Source of the DNA: Neobacillus dielmonensis
GTDB lineage: Bacteria > Bacillota > Bacilli > Bacillales > Cytobacillaceae
Reading direction: 5' to 3'
Length of the DNA stretch: 64,000 nucleotides
Assembly: GCF_000612665.1 (NCBI RefSeq)
Contig: NZ_HG942052.1
Span: 1-64,000 of the forward strand
A program made the position numbers and the translations under genes. The notes below the pieces were generated by a model that saw only the letters and a list, made by a program, of their open reading frames with translations, made no database searches and was not told where the DNA came from. This document shows positions 18,242-25,190 of this stretch, one piece after another; the first letter of the stretch is position 1; every line of letters starts with the position of its first letter.

Positions 18242-18296
18242 TGAGAATGATTTTCATCATTTCCTAAATGATAACATAACTGATAATCGTTTTCAA
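18242..18296 (-). promoter_or_regulatory. Sigma-A promoter with two Fur-box-like sites
   Basis: Promoter: TTGAAA (18296-18291), 17-base spacer, TATCAT (18273-18268) on minus. Box 1 at 18242-18256 reads TGAGAAT-G-ATTTTCA, 12 of 14 specified positions of the 7-1-7 Fur box TGATAAT-N-ATTATCA. Box 2 at 18281-18295 reads TGATAAT-C-GTTTTCA, also 12 of 14. Box 2 covers the -35 end and spacer, and box 1 lies just after the likely start point, as for repression. Confidence 0.6.
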
Positions 18297-18319
18297 CAAA
18301 CTATTGGCAGCTGTCAAAA

Positions 18320-18889
18320 TTATTTAACAATTCTCGGCACAAACCGGCGGAAACCCTTGAAATCCTCTTTATACCTTGTTAACTTGCCTAGGGCCATTTC
18401 TTCCTCTGTTATACGGACAGAAAGCATGATCACATTTAAAATCGTAAATAGACATGCAGTAGAGTAGCATTGGAAGAGGATGGGCACTACGAGAAATTCC
18501 ATAGAAACGACCAAATAATTGGGATGTTTTATAAACCGATAGGGCCCCTTCTTCACCACTTTTATATTGGGGATGATAATAATTTTTGTGTTCCAAAGCC
18601 TACCTAATGCAGTTATTGCCCAAATTCTAAGGCCTTCTATCATGAGAAACAACAGTACAAGTCCTTGCCATGCGGGGGATAAGCTCCGATTTAGCAACCA
18701 TTTTTCTAATATCAGAATCAGAAAAAACAAACCATGCATGATTACCATATATCGATAATGGTTGCTGCCAAATTCAATTCCTCCCCGCTGCTTCATCCAT
18801 CTTTCATTATTCTTAGCCAAGACTAATTCAGAAAATCGCTGAACAATCAAAAAAAGGAACAAAGAAAAGAAGGGTACCAAATCATTCAT
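18320..18889 (-). CDS. bpsB: Isoprenylcysteine carboxyl methyltransferase family protein (YpbQ/BpsB)
   Basis: 189-residue membrane methyltransferase of the ICMT family. In B. subtilis BpsB methylates the alkylpyrones made by BpsA. Several helices are followed by the cofactor-binding signature GPYRFIKHPNYLVV and a C-terminal EEEMALGKLTRYKEDFKGFRRFVP-type end. The start codon overlaps the bpsA stop by four bases (ATGA) and follows a GGTGGGTGG site, so the two genes are translationally coupled. Confidence 0.9.
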   Translation of the reverse strand: MNDLVPFFSLFLFLIVQRFSELVLAKNNERWMKQRGGIEFGSNHYRYMVIMHGLFFLILILEKWLLNRSLSPAWQGLVLLFLMIEGLRIWAITALGRLWNTKIIIIPNIKVVKKGPYRFIKHPNYLVVSMEFLVVPILFQCYSTACLFTILNVIMLSVRITEEEMALGKLTRYKEDFKGFRRFVPRIVK

Positions 18890-19977
18890 TCCACCCACCT
18901 CAATAAAAGTAATTCGGAGCTGAATCCTGGTCCTAACGCCGTACAAAGGCCATATGAGCCTCTTGGGATATCCCTTTCGAGATAAAGCCTTAGGACGTAT
19001 AAAATGGTGGCAGAAGACATGTTTCCATGATGCTTCAATACCTGAAAAGAAAGGTCAGTCATGGATGAAGTAAATCCCATTGCTTTTTTATAGGCATCTA
19101 AAACTTTTTTCCCACCTGGATGCGCAATGAAATGGTCTATCTCCTTTAAAGTCCTTCGATTTCTTGCCAAAAAATGATCTACAATTGGTTTTAACCATTC
19201 CTCAATAATATGTGGGATGTCTCGTGAAAAAACCACAAACAATCCGTCATCCTTAACATCCCAGCCCATCACATCAAGTGACTCTTGCATCAGGGTTGAT
19301 TCCGTTGCAATAATAGATGGGTATGCACGTTTTTGACCAAATTCATTAAGATTACAGTCATCTCCACAAACTAAGGCACACGCTATCCCATCAGCAAACA
19401 AGGATGTTCCAATTAAATTACTTTTGGACACGTCCCCAGGCTGAAAGGTTAAGCTACAGAGTTCGACCGAAAGCACAATCACTTTAGCTTCTGGAAAGGC
19501 TAAGCAATATTCAAATGCGCGCGATAACCCACTGGCGCCTCCTGCACAACCAAGACCCCAGATTGGGATTCTCTTTGTGTGCGAATGAAACGGCAATTGA
19601 TTCATAATCCTTGCATCAATACTTGGCGTGGATATCCCTGTTGAAGATATAAATAAAATGGCGTCTATTTCCTCATATGCAATGGGCGTTTTAAGGAAAT
19701 CACTATTATTTAAGCATTTTTCAATTGCTTCTTTTCCAAATTGAACAGCTTCTTCAATATATGTCTTATTTTTTTCCTCAAATGTATGCCGCTCACGATA
19801 CCATGACAGGTCCTTTACAAAATGACGGGTTTCAATTTGACCATTCGGAAATGCCCTTAATAATCTATCAATATCCGTAAATGTATCAGAGAATAAGTCC
19901 CGGGCAAACTTTGTAACTTGTTCTTGCTTAATTTCATATGGGGGAACCACCTCAGCTGCAGAAACAATAATCGGCAT
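18886..19977 (-). CDS. bpsA: Type III polyketide synthase BpsA (chalcone synthase-like)
   Basis: 363-residue type III polyketide synthase that condenses long-chain acyl-CoA with malonyl-CoA to alkylpyrones. The catalytic cysteine is C144 in GLGCAGGASG. The histidine lies in FIAHPGGKK and the asparagine in KHHGNMSSAT, completing the Cys-His-Asn triad. Length and sequence follow B. subtilis BcsA/BpsA. It starts with ATG after AAGGAG. It is preceded by a promoter and a terminator-like hairpin (20053-20117), so read-through may matter for its expression. Confidence 0.94.
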   Translation of the reverse strand: MPIIVSAAEVVPPYEIKQEQVTKFARDLFSDTFTDIDRLLRAFPNGQIETRHFVKDLSWYRERHTFEEKNKTYIEEAVQFGKEAIEKCLNNSDFLKTPIAYEEIDAILFISSTGISTPSIDARIMNQLPFHSHTKRIPIWGLGCAGGASGLSRAFEYCLAFPEAKVIVLSVELCSLTFQPGDVSKSNLIGTSLFADGIACALVCGDDCNLNEFGQKRAYPSIIATESTLMQESLDVMGWDVKDDGLFVVFSRDIPHIIEEWLKPIVDHFLARNRRTLKEIDHFIAHPGGKKVLDAYKKAMGFTSSMTDLSFQVLKHHGNMSSATILYVLRLYLERDIPRGSYGLCTALGPGFSSELLLLRWVE

Positions 19978-20052
19978 CTTCCATTCTCCTTAAACTAATC
20001 TAGAGGTAGTTTTTCATTCTTAGATCCTTAATATGTATCTAATCTCGCAAAA

Positions 20053-20083
20053 ACAAAAAAAAGCTCCCTCAGCATGAGGAAGC
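20053..20083 (-). terminator. Terminator-like hairpin ahead of bpsA
   Basis: GCTTCCTCA-TGC-TGAGGGAGC stem followed by eight T on the minus strand. A GTTATAATAA -10-like box lies about 35 bases upstream. It could be the terminator of the small zinc-ribbon frame at 20199-20327, or an attenuator/short RNA unit in the bpsA leader. Confidence 0.65.
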
Positions 20084-20198
20084 AAACGTTTTGAAGGTTG
20101 TTGTTGTGCATTTTTATTATAACGTGATTTTATCCATCTTTCACTATCTAAACTTTTCCAATCTCCTCCAAAACCCTAGAAAAGTTGTTTTCTTTTAC

Positions 20199-20327
20199 TT
20201 ACTTTTCAGATTGTTTTTGGACTTCTATTTTTATTTTATTGCCTGCTAGTATGCCACAGACCTGGCAATTTTGCAGTTTGTTATATAAAAGCCGGCAGTG
20301 CTCACAATAATATTTAACCAATTTCAT
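20199..20327 (-). CDS. Possible small zinc-ribbon protein, 42 residues
   Basis: A 42-codon frame with two CxxC knuckles, C8-x2-C11 (CEHC) and C21-x2-C24 (CQVC), and a basic, charged C-terminal tail. This is the layout of a minimal zinc ribbon. The cysteine spacing argues that it is real, but the start is weakly supported: only GTGGTG lies directly before the ATG and no good Shine-Dalgarno spacing is seen. It precedes bpsA on the same strand by about 220 bases, with a hairpin between. Function unknown. Confidence 0.45.
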   Translation of the reverse strand: MKLVKYYCEHCRLLYNKLQNCQVCGILAGNKIKIEVQKQSEK

Positions 20328-20476
20328 CACCACAGCATAAAATTGAATTCTTCTTTTATCATATTTTTGTTGTTAACAATTTGTGACTCCATCCAAGCTC
20401 CTTTGCAAATCTTCCATACCAGTCCATAGAAGACAAAAGATAATTCACATTTCCGCCACAATTCCCCGCCCTCTGA

Positions 20477-20492
20477 TGTGATTTAAATCACT
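20477..20492. promoter_or_regulatory. Fnr-type palindrome upstream of the ba3 oxidase
   Basis: TGTGA-TTTAAA-TCACT; the inner GTGATTTAAATCAC is a perfect 14-base palindrome. Taking TAACAT (20514-20519) as the -10 box, the site centres at -41.5, the standard class II activation position for Fnr proteins. Confidence 0.65.
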
Positions 20493-20643
20493 GTTATATC
20501 AGTTTTTTACCTTTAACATGTTAGATATATAAGGAATGAACAATTTGTGAACTCTCCGATTTCATATTTTACTTTCACAATTGTTTTGTATTATGAAAGA
20601 GAACTTATCATTCATTGTAAAAAGTTGAAAGGAGTGTAAGGGG

Positions 20644-20793
20644 ATGGCGAAAGCGGAACTTAAAGCAAACCAGAAAACCGAAGTAGAAGACAGCTCCTCC
20701 TTAAAGGGGACACTTGCATCCGTTTTCTTTGTGGGATTATTTATTATTGTTACTTGGGTAAGTGTCTACTACTTATTCGTCGACCGCTTCTAA
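20644..20793 (+). CDS. ba3-type cytochrome oxidase small subunit (IIa-like)
   Basis: 49-residue protein with a hydrophilic N-terminus and one membrane helix (about residues 25-44, VFFVGLFIIVTWVSVYYLF). Its place directly ahead of subunits II and I, and its size, match the subunit IIa peptides of B-type (ba3) oxidases. ATG start with AAAGGAG upstream. The next gene follows after 21 bases, in one operon. Identification rests on context and topology. Confidence 0.8.
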   Translation: MAKAELKANQKTEVEDSSSLKGTLASVFFVGLFIIVTWVSVYYLFVDRF

Positions 20794-20814
20794 AGACAAA
20801 AGGGGGGAAACAAG

Positions 20815-21294
20815 ATGCATATTCATAAGTTTGAAAAAATTTGGCTCATTTTTGGCATAAGCTGCCTCGTCATTTTCTTATCCGTTGTCGGGGTAAGCGC
20901 CTTCTATCTTGGCAATAAGCCGCCAAGCTGCTTAACTACAATTAACCCTGAAAAGGTAGATCAAACAAAGCCTTTCAATAAACCAGGACTGCACAAAGTG
21001 GAAGGGAAGGAATGGGACTATGAATTGGTTTATGTAGCCCAAGCATTCTCTTACAATCCTGCCCAAGTAGAGGTTCCGCTGGGTGCCAAAGTTAAAGTAA
21101 TTGCCACAACCAAAGACGTGATTCATGGTTTCGAAGTGGCGGGAACAAATATCAACATGATGCTTGAACCCGGTTATGTCAGCGAATATACAACAACATT
21201 TGATAAAGCAGGAGAATATTTAATTGTGTGTAACGAATACTGCGGCTCCGGCCACCATTTAATGTTCTCAAAGATTGAGGTGGTAGAAAAATGA
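20815..21294 (+). CDS. cbaB: Cytochrome c oxidase subunit II, ba3-type
   Basis: 159-residue subunit II anchored by one N-terminal helix, with a periplasm-side cupredoxin domain that holds the binuclear CuA centre. Ligands are visible near the C-terminus: C-x3-C-x3-H-x2-M in CNEYCGSGHHLM, plus the upstream histidine in DVIHGFEV. The single N-terminal helix and short length are typical of ba3/B-family oxidases rather than caa3. It overlaps the next gene by four bases. Confidence 0.92.
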   Translation: MHIHKFEKIWLIFGISCLVIFLSVVGVSAFYLGNKPPSCLTTINPEKVDQTKPFNKPGLHKVEGKEWDYELVYVAQAFSYNPAQVEVPLGAKVKVIATTKDVIHGFEVAGTNINMMLEPGYVSEYTTTFDKAGEYLIVCNEYCGSGHHLMFSKIEVVEK

Positions 21295-22949
21295 TGAACA
21301 CAGCAGCAGATAAAATTAAAGTAGACCCGCGCGATGCAAAGCTTTCAATGGCTCACTTTTTCGTAGCATTTGCCGCCTTGGCGATCGGTGGACTAATGGG
21401 ATTATTACAAACGCTAGTTCGTTCCGGTAAATTTGAACTTCCTGCCGGCATCGGTTATTACCAACTATTAACCGTTCACGGCGTCATGATGGGACTTATT
21501 TTAACTACCTTTTTTATCATGGGATTTCAATATGCTGCTGTCAGCAGGACAGCAGGAACACATTCTAACGCTGCCCGAAGAACAGGCTGGGTTGGTTTTT
21601 GGTTAATGACTCTTGGCACAGCAATGGCAGCAACAATGGTATTGCTCAATAAGGCATCTGTCCTATACACCTTTTATGCTCCATTACAAGCGCATTGGAT
21701 TTTCTATTTAGGATTGACTTTTGTTGTCGTTGGCAGCTGGGTGGATGGCGCTTCACAAATTATGACTTACGTAAAATGGCGCAAAAATAACCCTGGAAAA
21801 CCAAGTCCACTTTTAAGTTTCATGGCGGTGATTAACACTGTTTTATGGATTGTTGCTACATTAGGTGTTGCATCGACGGTTTTGTTCCAATTACTTCCTT
21901 GGTCTCTTGGCTGGGTGAAAACTGTAGATGTTTTGGTAAGCCGGACTTTATTCTGGTATTTTGGTCACCCATTAGTTTACTTCTGGTTGCTGCCTGCATA
22001 TATGTGCTGGTATGCCATAATTCCAAAAATTATTGGCGGAAAGATTTTCTCAGATTCATTAGCACGTTTATCGTTTATCATGTTCCTATTGTTTTCGATT
22101 CCAGTAGGGTTCCACCATCAGCTAACGGAACCAGGTATAGATCCTGCTTGGAAATTCATACAGGTTATTTTAACGTTTATGGTTGTCATACCATCCTTAA
22201 TGACTGCCTTCTCGTTATTTGCGACGTTTGAAAGATATGGCCGTTCTAAAGGAGCAAAAGGATTGTTCGGCTGGTTTAAGGTTCTTCCTTGGAATGATGC
22301 ACGGTTTACAGTACCTTTCATAGGAATGGCTTCGTTTATCCCTGCCGGTGCAGGCGGGATTGTAAATGCTTCAAACCAAATGGACCAGGTGGTTCATAAT
22401 ACCATCTGGGTAACGGGGCACTTTCATTTAACAGCAGCTACTTCCGTTGTATTAACATTCTTCGGAATATCTTACTGGCTTGTGCCCCATTTAACAGGCA
22501 GAAAATTAACAAAGTCGATGAATAAACTTGCCATTATCCAAGGTTGGGTTTGGTTTATTGGAATGGTATTTATGTCAGGTGCGATGCATATCCAAGGGCT
22601 GTTAGGCGGTCCAAGGCGCTCAGCCTTCTCCACTTATGGAGACTCTGCTCAAGCTGCACAATGGATTCCTTATCAAATTGCACAAGCTGTTGGCGGTACG
22701 ATTCTATTCCTTGGCATCATTTTAGTGCTGATCATCTTTATTAATCTAACTTTCTTTGCTCCAAAAGGTGACGAGGAATTCCCAGTTGGTGAAGCGGAGA
22801 AATCAGAGGCAGCTGCACCAATGGTATTCGAAAATTGGAAACTATGGCTAGGGATCACTGCTGTTCTCATCTTATTTGCTTACACTATACCGTTCATTGA
22901 TATTATTCAAAATGCACCTCCAGGATCTAAAGGATTCAAAACATGGTAA
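21291..22949 (+). CDS. cbaA: Cytochrome c oxidase subunit I, ba3-type
   Basis: 552-residue, about 13-helix haem-copper oxidase subunit I carrying the oxygen-reducing haem/CuB centre and proton channels. Histidine motifs are visible: FGHPLVYFWLLPAY (CuB site), FHHQLTEPG, and VTGHFHLTAATS for the haem ligands. The tyrosine expected to crosslink with the CuB histidine is in that first motif. Sequence style and operon point to the B (ba3) family, which has high oxygen affinity. It can start at either of two adjacent ATG codons (21291 or 21294). A strong terminator follows. Confidence 0.94.
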   Translation: MMNTAADKIKVDPRDAKLSMAHFFVAFAALAIGGLMGLLQTLVRSGKFELPAGIGYYQLLTVHGVMMGLILTTFFIMGFQYAAVSRTAGTHSNAARRTGWVGFWLMTLGTAMAATMVLLNKASVLYTFYAPLQAHWIFYLGLTFVVVGSWVDGASQIMTYVKWRKNNPGKPSPLLSFMAVINTVLWIVATLGVASTVLFQLLPWSLGWVKTVDVLVSRTLFWYFGHPLVYFWLLPAYMCWYAIIPKIIGGKIFSDSLARLSFIMFLLFSIPVGFHHQLTEPGIDPAWKFIQVILTFMVVIPSLMTAFSLFATFERYGRSKGAKGLFGWFKVLPWNDARFTVPFIGMASFIPAGAGGIVNASNQMDQVVHNTIWVTGHFHLTAATSVVLTFFGISYWLVPHLTGRKLTKSMNKLAIIQGWVWFIGMVFMSGAMHIQGLLGGPRRSAFSTYGDSAQAAQWIPYQIAQAVGGTILFLGIILVLIIFINLTFFAPKGDEEFPVGEAEKSEAAAPMVFENWKLWLGITAVLILFAYTIPFIDIIQNAPPGSKGFKTW

Positions 22950-22954
22950 TCCGC

Positions 22955-22992
22955 AAAAAGGCTTCAATCGCTAGTGATTGAGGCCTTTTTTT
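22955..22992 (+). terminator. Terminator of the ba3 oxidase operon
   Basis: AAAAAGGCTTCAATC / GATTGAGGCCTTTTT hairpin with T-run. Confidence 0.85.
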
Positions 22993-23050
22993 CATTTGTT
23001 AAGACAATGGTTGATTGAGAACCGAAACTTGAATGATAGGAACAGCCACC

Positions 23051-24553
23051 TTAATTTATCCGGTAGATCTTTCCATACTTATCGTAGAGATAGTCTATTA
23101 AGTATTTAGCATTTAAACCCTCACCGGTGACATCCTGTAGGATCTCAAGTGGTTTTTTAAGTTTACCGTATTGGTGAATATGATTCGTCAGCCACTCTTG
23201 AATAGGCTGTAATCGACCGTTTTCTACCAGCGAGTCAAAATGAGGCAAATCGGTCAGCATCTTATGCTTAAATTGTGCTGCATACATATACCCCAACGCG
23301 TACGATGGAAAGTAGCCAAAGCTGCCGCCAGCCCAATGCACATCCTGCAGGACACCCTCAGCATCATTCCGCGGACAAATCCCTAAGTATTGTTGATACA
23401 TGTTGTTCCAAACCTCCGGCAAATCAGAAACAGCAATCTCGTCATTAAACAATCCTTTTTCGATTTCGTAACGGATGATGATGTGCAGCGGATACGTTAA
23501 TTCGTCAGCTTCAATTCGGATAAAGGAAGGCTTAGACTCATTAATCGCCCGATAAAACTCCTCAACGTCGGTGTGATCAAACTGGCCGCTAGCGTATTTC
23601 TTTAATAAATGATAATTGTGCTTCCAAAAAGGCAGGCTGCGCCCCACCAGATTTTCATAAAATAGAGATTGTGATTCATGGATACCCATGGATGTTCCAG
23701 CACAAAGAGGTGTCCCAATTAAATCTCTTGATATATTTTGTTCATATAGGGCATGGCCTCCTTCATGTATCGTTCCAAAAACGGCGGTCCGGAAATCTTT
23801 TTCGTCGTATCTTGTGGTGACGCGGACATCTCCGGGGTTTAATCCTGTGGCAAAAGGATGAACGGTTTCGTCAAGCCTTCCGGAATCAAAATTAAAACCG
23901 ATTTGATTGAGAAAATCTAAACTCAACTTACGCTGATTTTCCTTGCAAATTGGCTTAAACAAAAAATCCGTCATCGGCTGATGCGATGATTGTGAAATCT
24001 TCTGGACAAGCGGGACAATTTTTTCCTTTAACTCCCCAAAAACTTCATCAAGCACCTCAACGGTCATTCCCGGCTCATATAAATCAAGAAGCACATTATA
24101 CTTATTTCCTTTGTAACCCCAATAATCGATGAACCGTTTTGTTGTTTCAACCAACTTCTCTAAATAGGGTTGAAACATGAGAAAATCTGATTTTGCCTTT
24201 GCTTCTTCCCATACACTCTCTGCCTTTGATTGAAGTACCACAAATGCTTTATATTCTTCTGCAGGAATTTTTTTATTTTGTTGGTAATTCTTTTTGCACT
24301 CCTCAAGAACTTTACGTGTGTTTTCTGGCAAATCAGCTTTAGAAAGGCTGGCTATGTATGCCGCCATTTCTTCAGAGGTGGACATTTTAAATACCTCACT
24401 AGACAACATTCCGATGACTTCGGACCTTTGGTCAACGCCCTGTTTTGGCGCCCCAGTTCTCAAATCCCAGTATAGCAAACCCAAGGCTTCATGATATGCG
24501 GTCATTTTTCTGACATAGTCAAGAAATTCATTCTCTATGTATTTAATGTTCAT
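23051..24553 (-). CDS. ypwA: Carboxypeptidase M32 (YpwA)
   Basis: 500-residue cytoplasmic thermostable metallocarboxypeptidase of family M32, removing residues from peptide C-termini. The zinc motif HEGGH (HExxH) lies near residue 263, with a downstream glutamate expected from the HES/GIHESQS region. Length matches B. subtilis YpwA (501). ATG start preceded by AAAAGGGGGAT. It is part of the conserved backbone; the genes around it (ba3 oxidase and NO reductase) are not at this place in B. subtilis. Confidence 0.93.
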   Translation of the reverse strand: MNIKYIENEFLDYVRKMTAYHEALGLLYWDLRTGAPKQGVDQRSEVIGMLSSEVFKMSTSEEMAAYIASLSKADLPENTRKVLEECKKNYQQNKKIPAEEYKAFVVLQSKAESVWEEAKAKSDFLMFQPYLEKLVETTKRFIDYWGYKGNKYNVLLDLYEPGMTVEVLDEVFGELKEKIVPLVQKISQSSHQPMTDFLFKPICKENQRKLSLDFLNQIGFNFDSGRLDETVHPFATGLNPGDVRVTTRYDEKDFRTAVFGTIHEGGHALYEQNISRDLIGTPLCAGTSMGIHESQSLFYENLVGRSLPFWKHNYHLLKKYASGQFDHTDVEEFYRAINESKPSFIRIEADELTYPLHIIIRYEIEKGLFNDEIAVSDLPEVWNNMYQQYLGICPRNDAEGVLQDVHWAGGSFGYFPSYALGYMYAAQFKHKMLTDLPHFDSLVENGRLQPIQEWLTNHIHQYGKLKKPLEILQDVTGEGLNAKYLIDYLYDKYGKIYRIN

Positions 24554-24619
24554 TAGGTAATCCCCCTTTTATGAGTAAATCTTATCATACTTTTCTGATA
24601 CTCAAATAAAAATTAGGAT

Positions 24620-24653
24620 TAAAAAACAACAGAAACCTTGTCTCTGTTGTTTG
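24620..24653 (-). terminator. Terminator of the DUF2249 gene
   Basis: AAACAACAGA / TCTGTTGTTT stem followed by a T-run on minus, just past the stop of the DUF2249 gene. Confidence 0.8.
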
Positions 24654-24665
24654 GCAGCAGGAAAT

Positions 24666-24899
24666 TTATCTCTTGCCGATAACGACCTTCCAGATTTCGG
24701 GACCTTGCTCGAGATACGCCCAAATAAATTGCTCCGGCCTCTCCATCATGAATTGATAATGTAATGGTTTGGGATCGTGATCATTAATGATTTGCATCGA
24801 CTCACCAGATGCTAACTCATCAAATGTTTGTAAAATCTTCGGATGCTTGTCGCGGGGCGGAATTTCCGGTACATTAATTACTTTAGAAAAGGTTGTCAT
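24666..24899 (-). CDS. DUF2249 domain protein
   Basis: 77-residue soluble protein of the DUF2249/TusA-like fold family. Family text is clear: IPPRDKHPKILQTFDELASGESMQIINDHDPKPLHYQF, with the conserved DHDPxPL segment. DUF2249 genes are often found beside denitrification or NO reductase genes, as here; the biochemical role is unknown. ATG start with AAAGGAG upstream. A TATAAT box (24937-24932) and an Fnr-type palindrome centred at -41.5 lie upstream, suggesting induction with norB. Confidence 0.85.
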   Translation of the reverse strand: MTTFSKVINVPEIPPRDKHPKILQTFDELASGESMQIINDHDPKPLHYQFMMERPEQFIWAYLEQGPEIWKVVIGKR

Positions 24900-24958
24900 A
24901 TCTATTCTCCTTTTTTCTTAATTTCTTGTATATTATAAAAAATATTTGTTTTTCATAT

Positions 24959-24974
24959 AGTGAGTCCTATCACT
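24959..24974. promoter_or_regulatory. Fnr-type palindrome between DUF2249 and CxxC genes
   Basis: AGTGA-GTCCTA-TCACT, a perfect 5-base inverted repeat with 6-base spacer. It centres at -41.5 from the TATAAT-based start point of the minus-strand DUF2249 gene. For the plus-strand gene it would overlap the promoter core (TATGAT at 24982), so the effect there could differ. Confidence 0.55.
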
Positions 24975-25017
24975 TCTAGTGTATGATTTAATTAATAATC
25001 ACTAGGAGGGAAGTATT

Positions 25018-25170
25018 TTGAAAGAATTAGTCGGCTGTTGTTCCAATTGTAAAAAAGAAATTTATTGCTTAGACGGTTTCTTGAATGGTGTCCACACAGA
25101 TGCAAAGGAGCTTTATTGCTTTGATTGCTATGAAAGACAGGAAAAACCTGAAAAGAATCCGCAAAGCTAA
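25018..25170 (+). CDS. Small CxxC protein, 50 residues
   Basis: Not recognised. 50 residues with paired cysteines in CCSNC near the N-terminus and CFDC near residue 34-37, plus one more cysteine between, suggesting a zinc ribbon or another metal/redox site. The TTG start is set by a strong AGGAGGG site 7 bases upstream. It is divergent from the DUF2249 gene across a 118-base spacer with an Fnr-type palindrome, and convergent with norB. Its stop lies within the shared terminator hairpin. A role in NO or low-oxygen metabolism is inferred from context only. Confidence 0.7.
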   Translation: MKELVGCCSNCKKEIYCLDGFLNGVHTDAKELYCFDCYERQEKPEKNPQS

Positions 25171-25182
25171 CCATGCGGATTC
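25150..25182 (-). terminator. Terminator of norB
   Basis: GAATCCGC / GCGGATTC stem followed by TTTTC on minus, directly after the norB stop. It overlaps the end of the convergent CxxC gene. Confidence 0.7.
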
Positions 25183-25190
25183 TCTACATG

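Noticed and set aside
18024-18260. 78-codon minus-strand frame
   Set aside because: It runs through the Fur-like box, the ribosome-binding site and the terminator of the micro-gene unit; the 26-codon frame with proper signals explains the region better.
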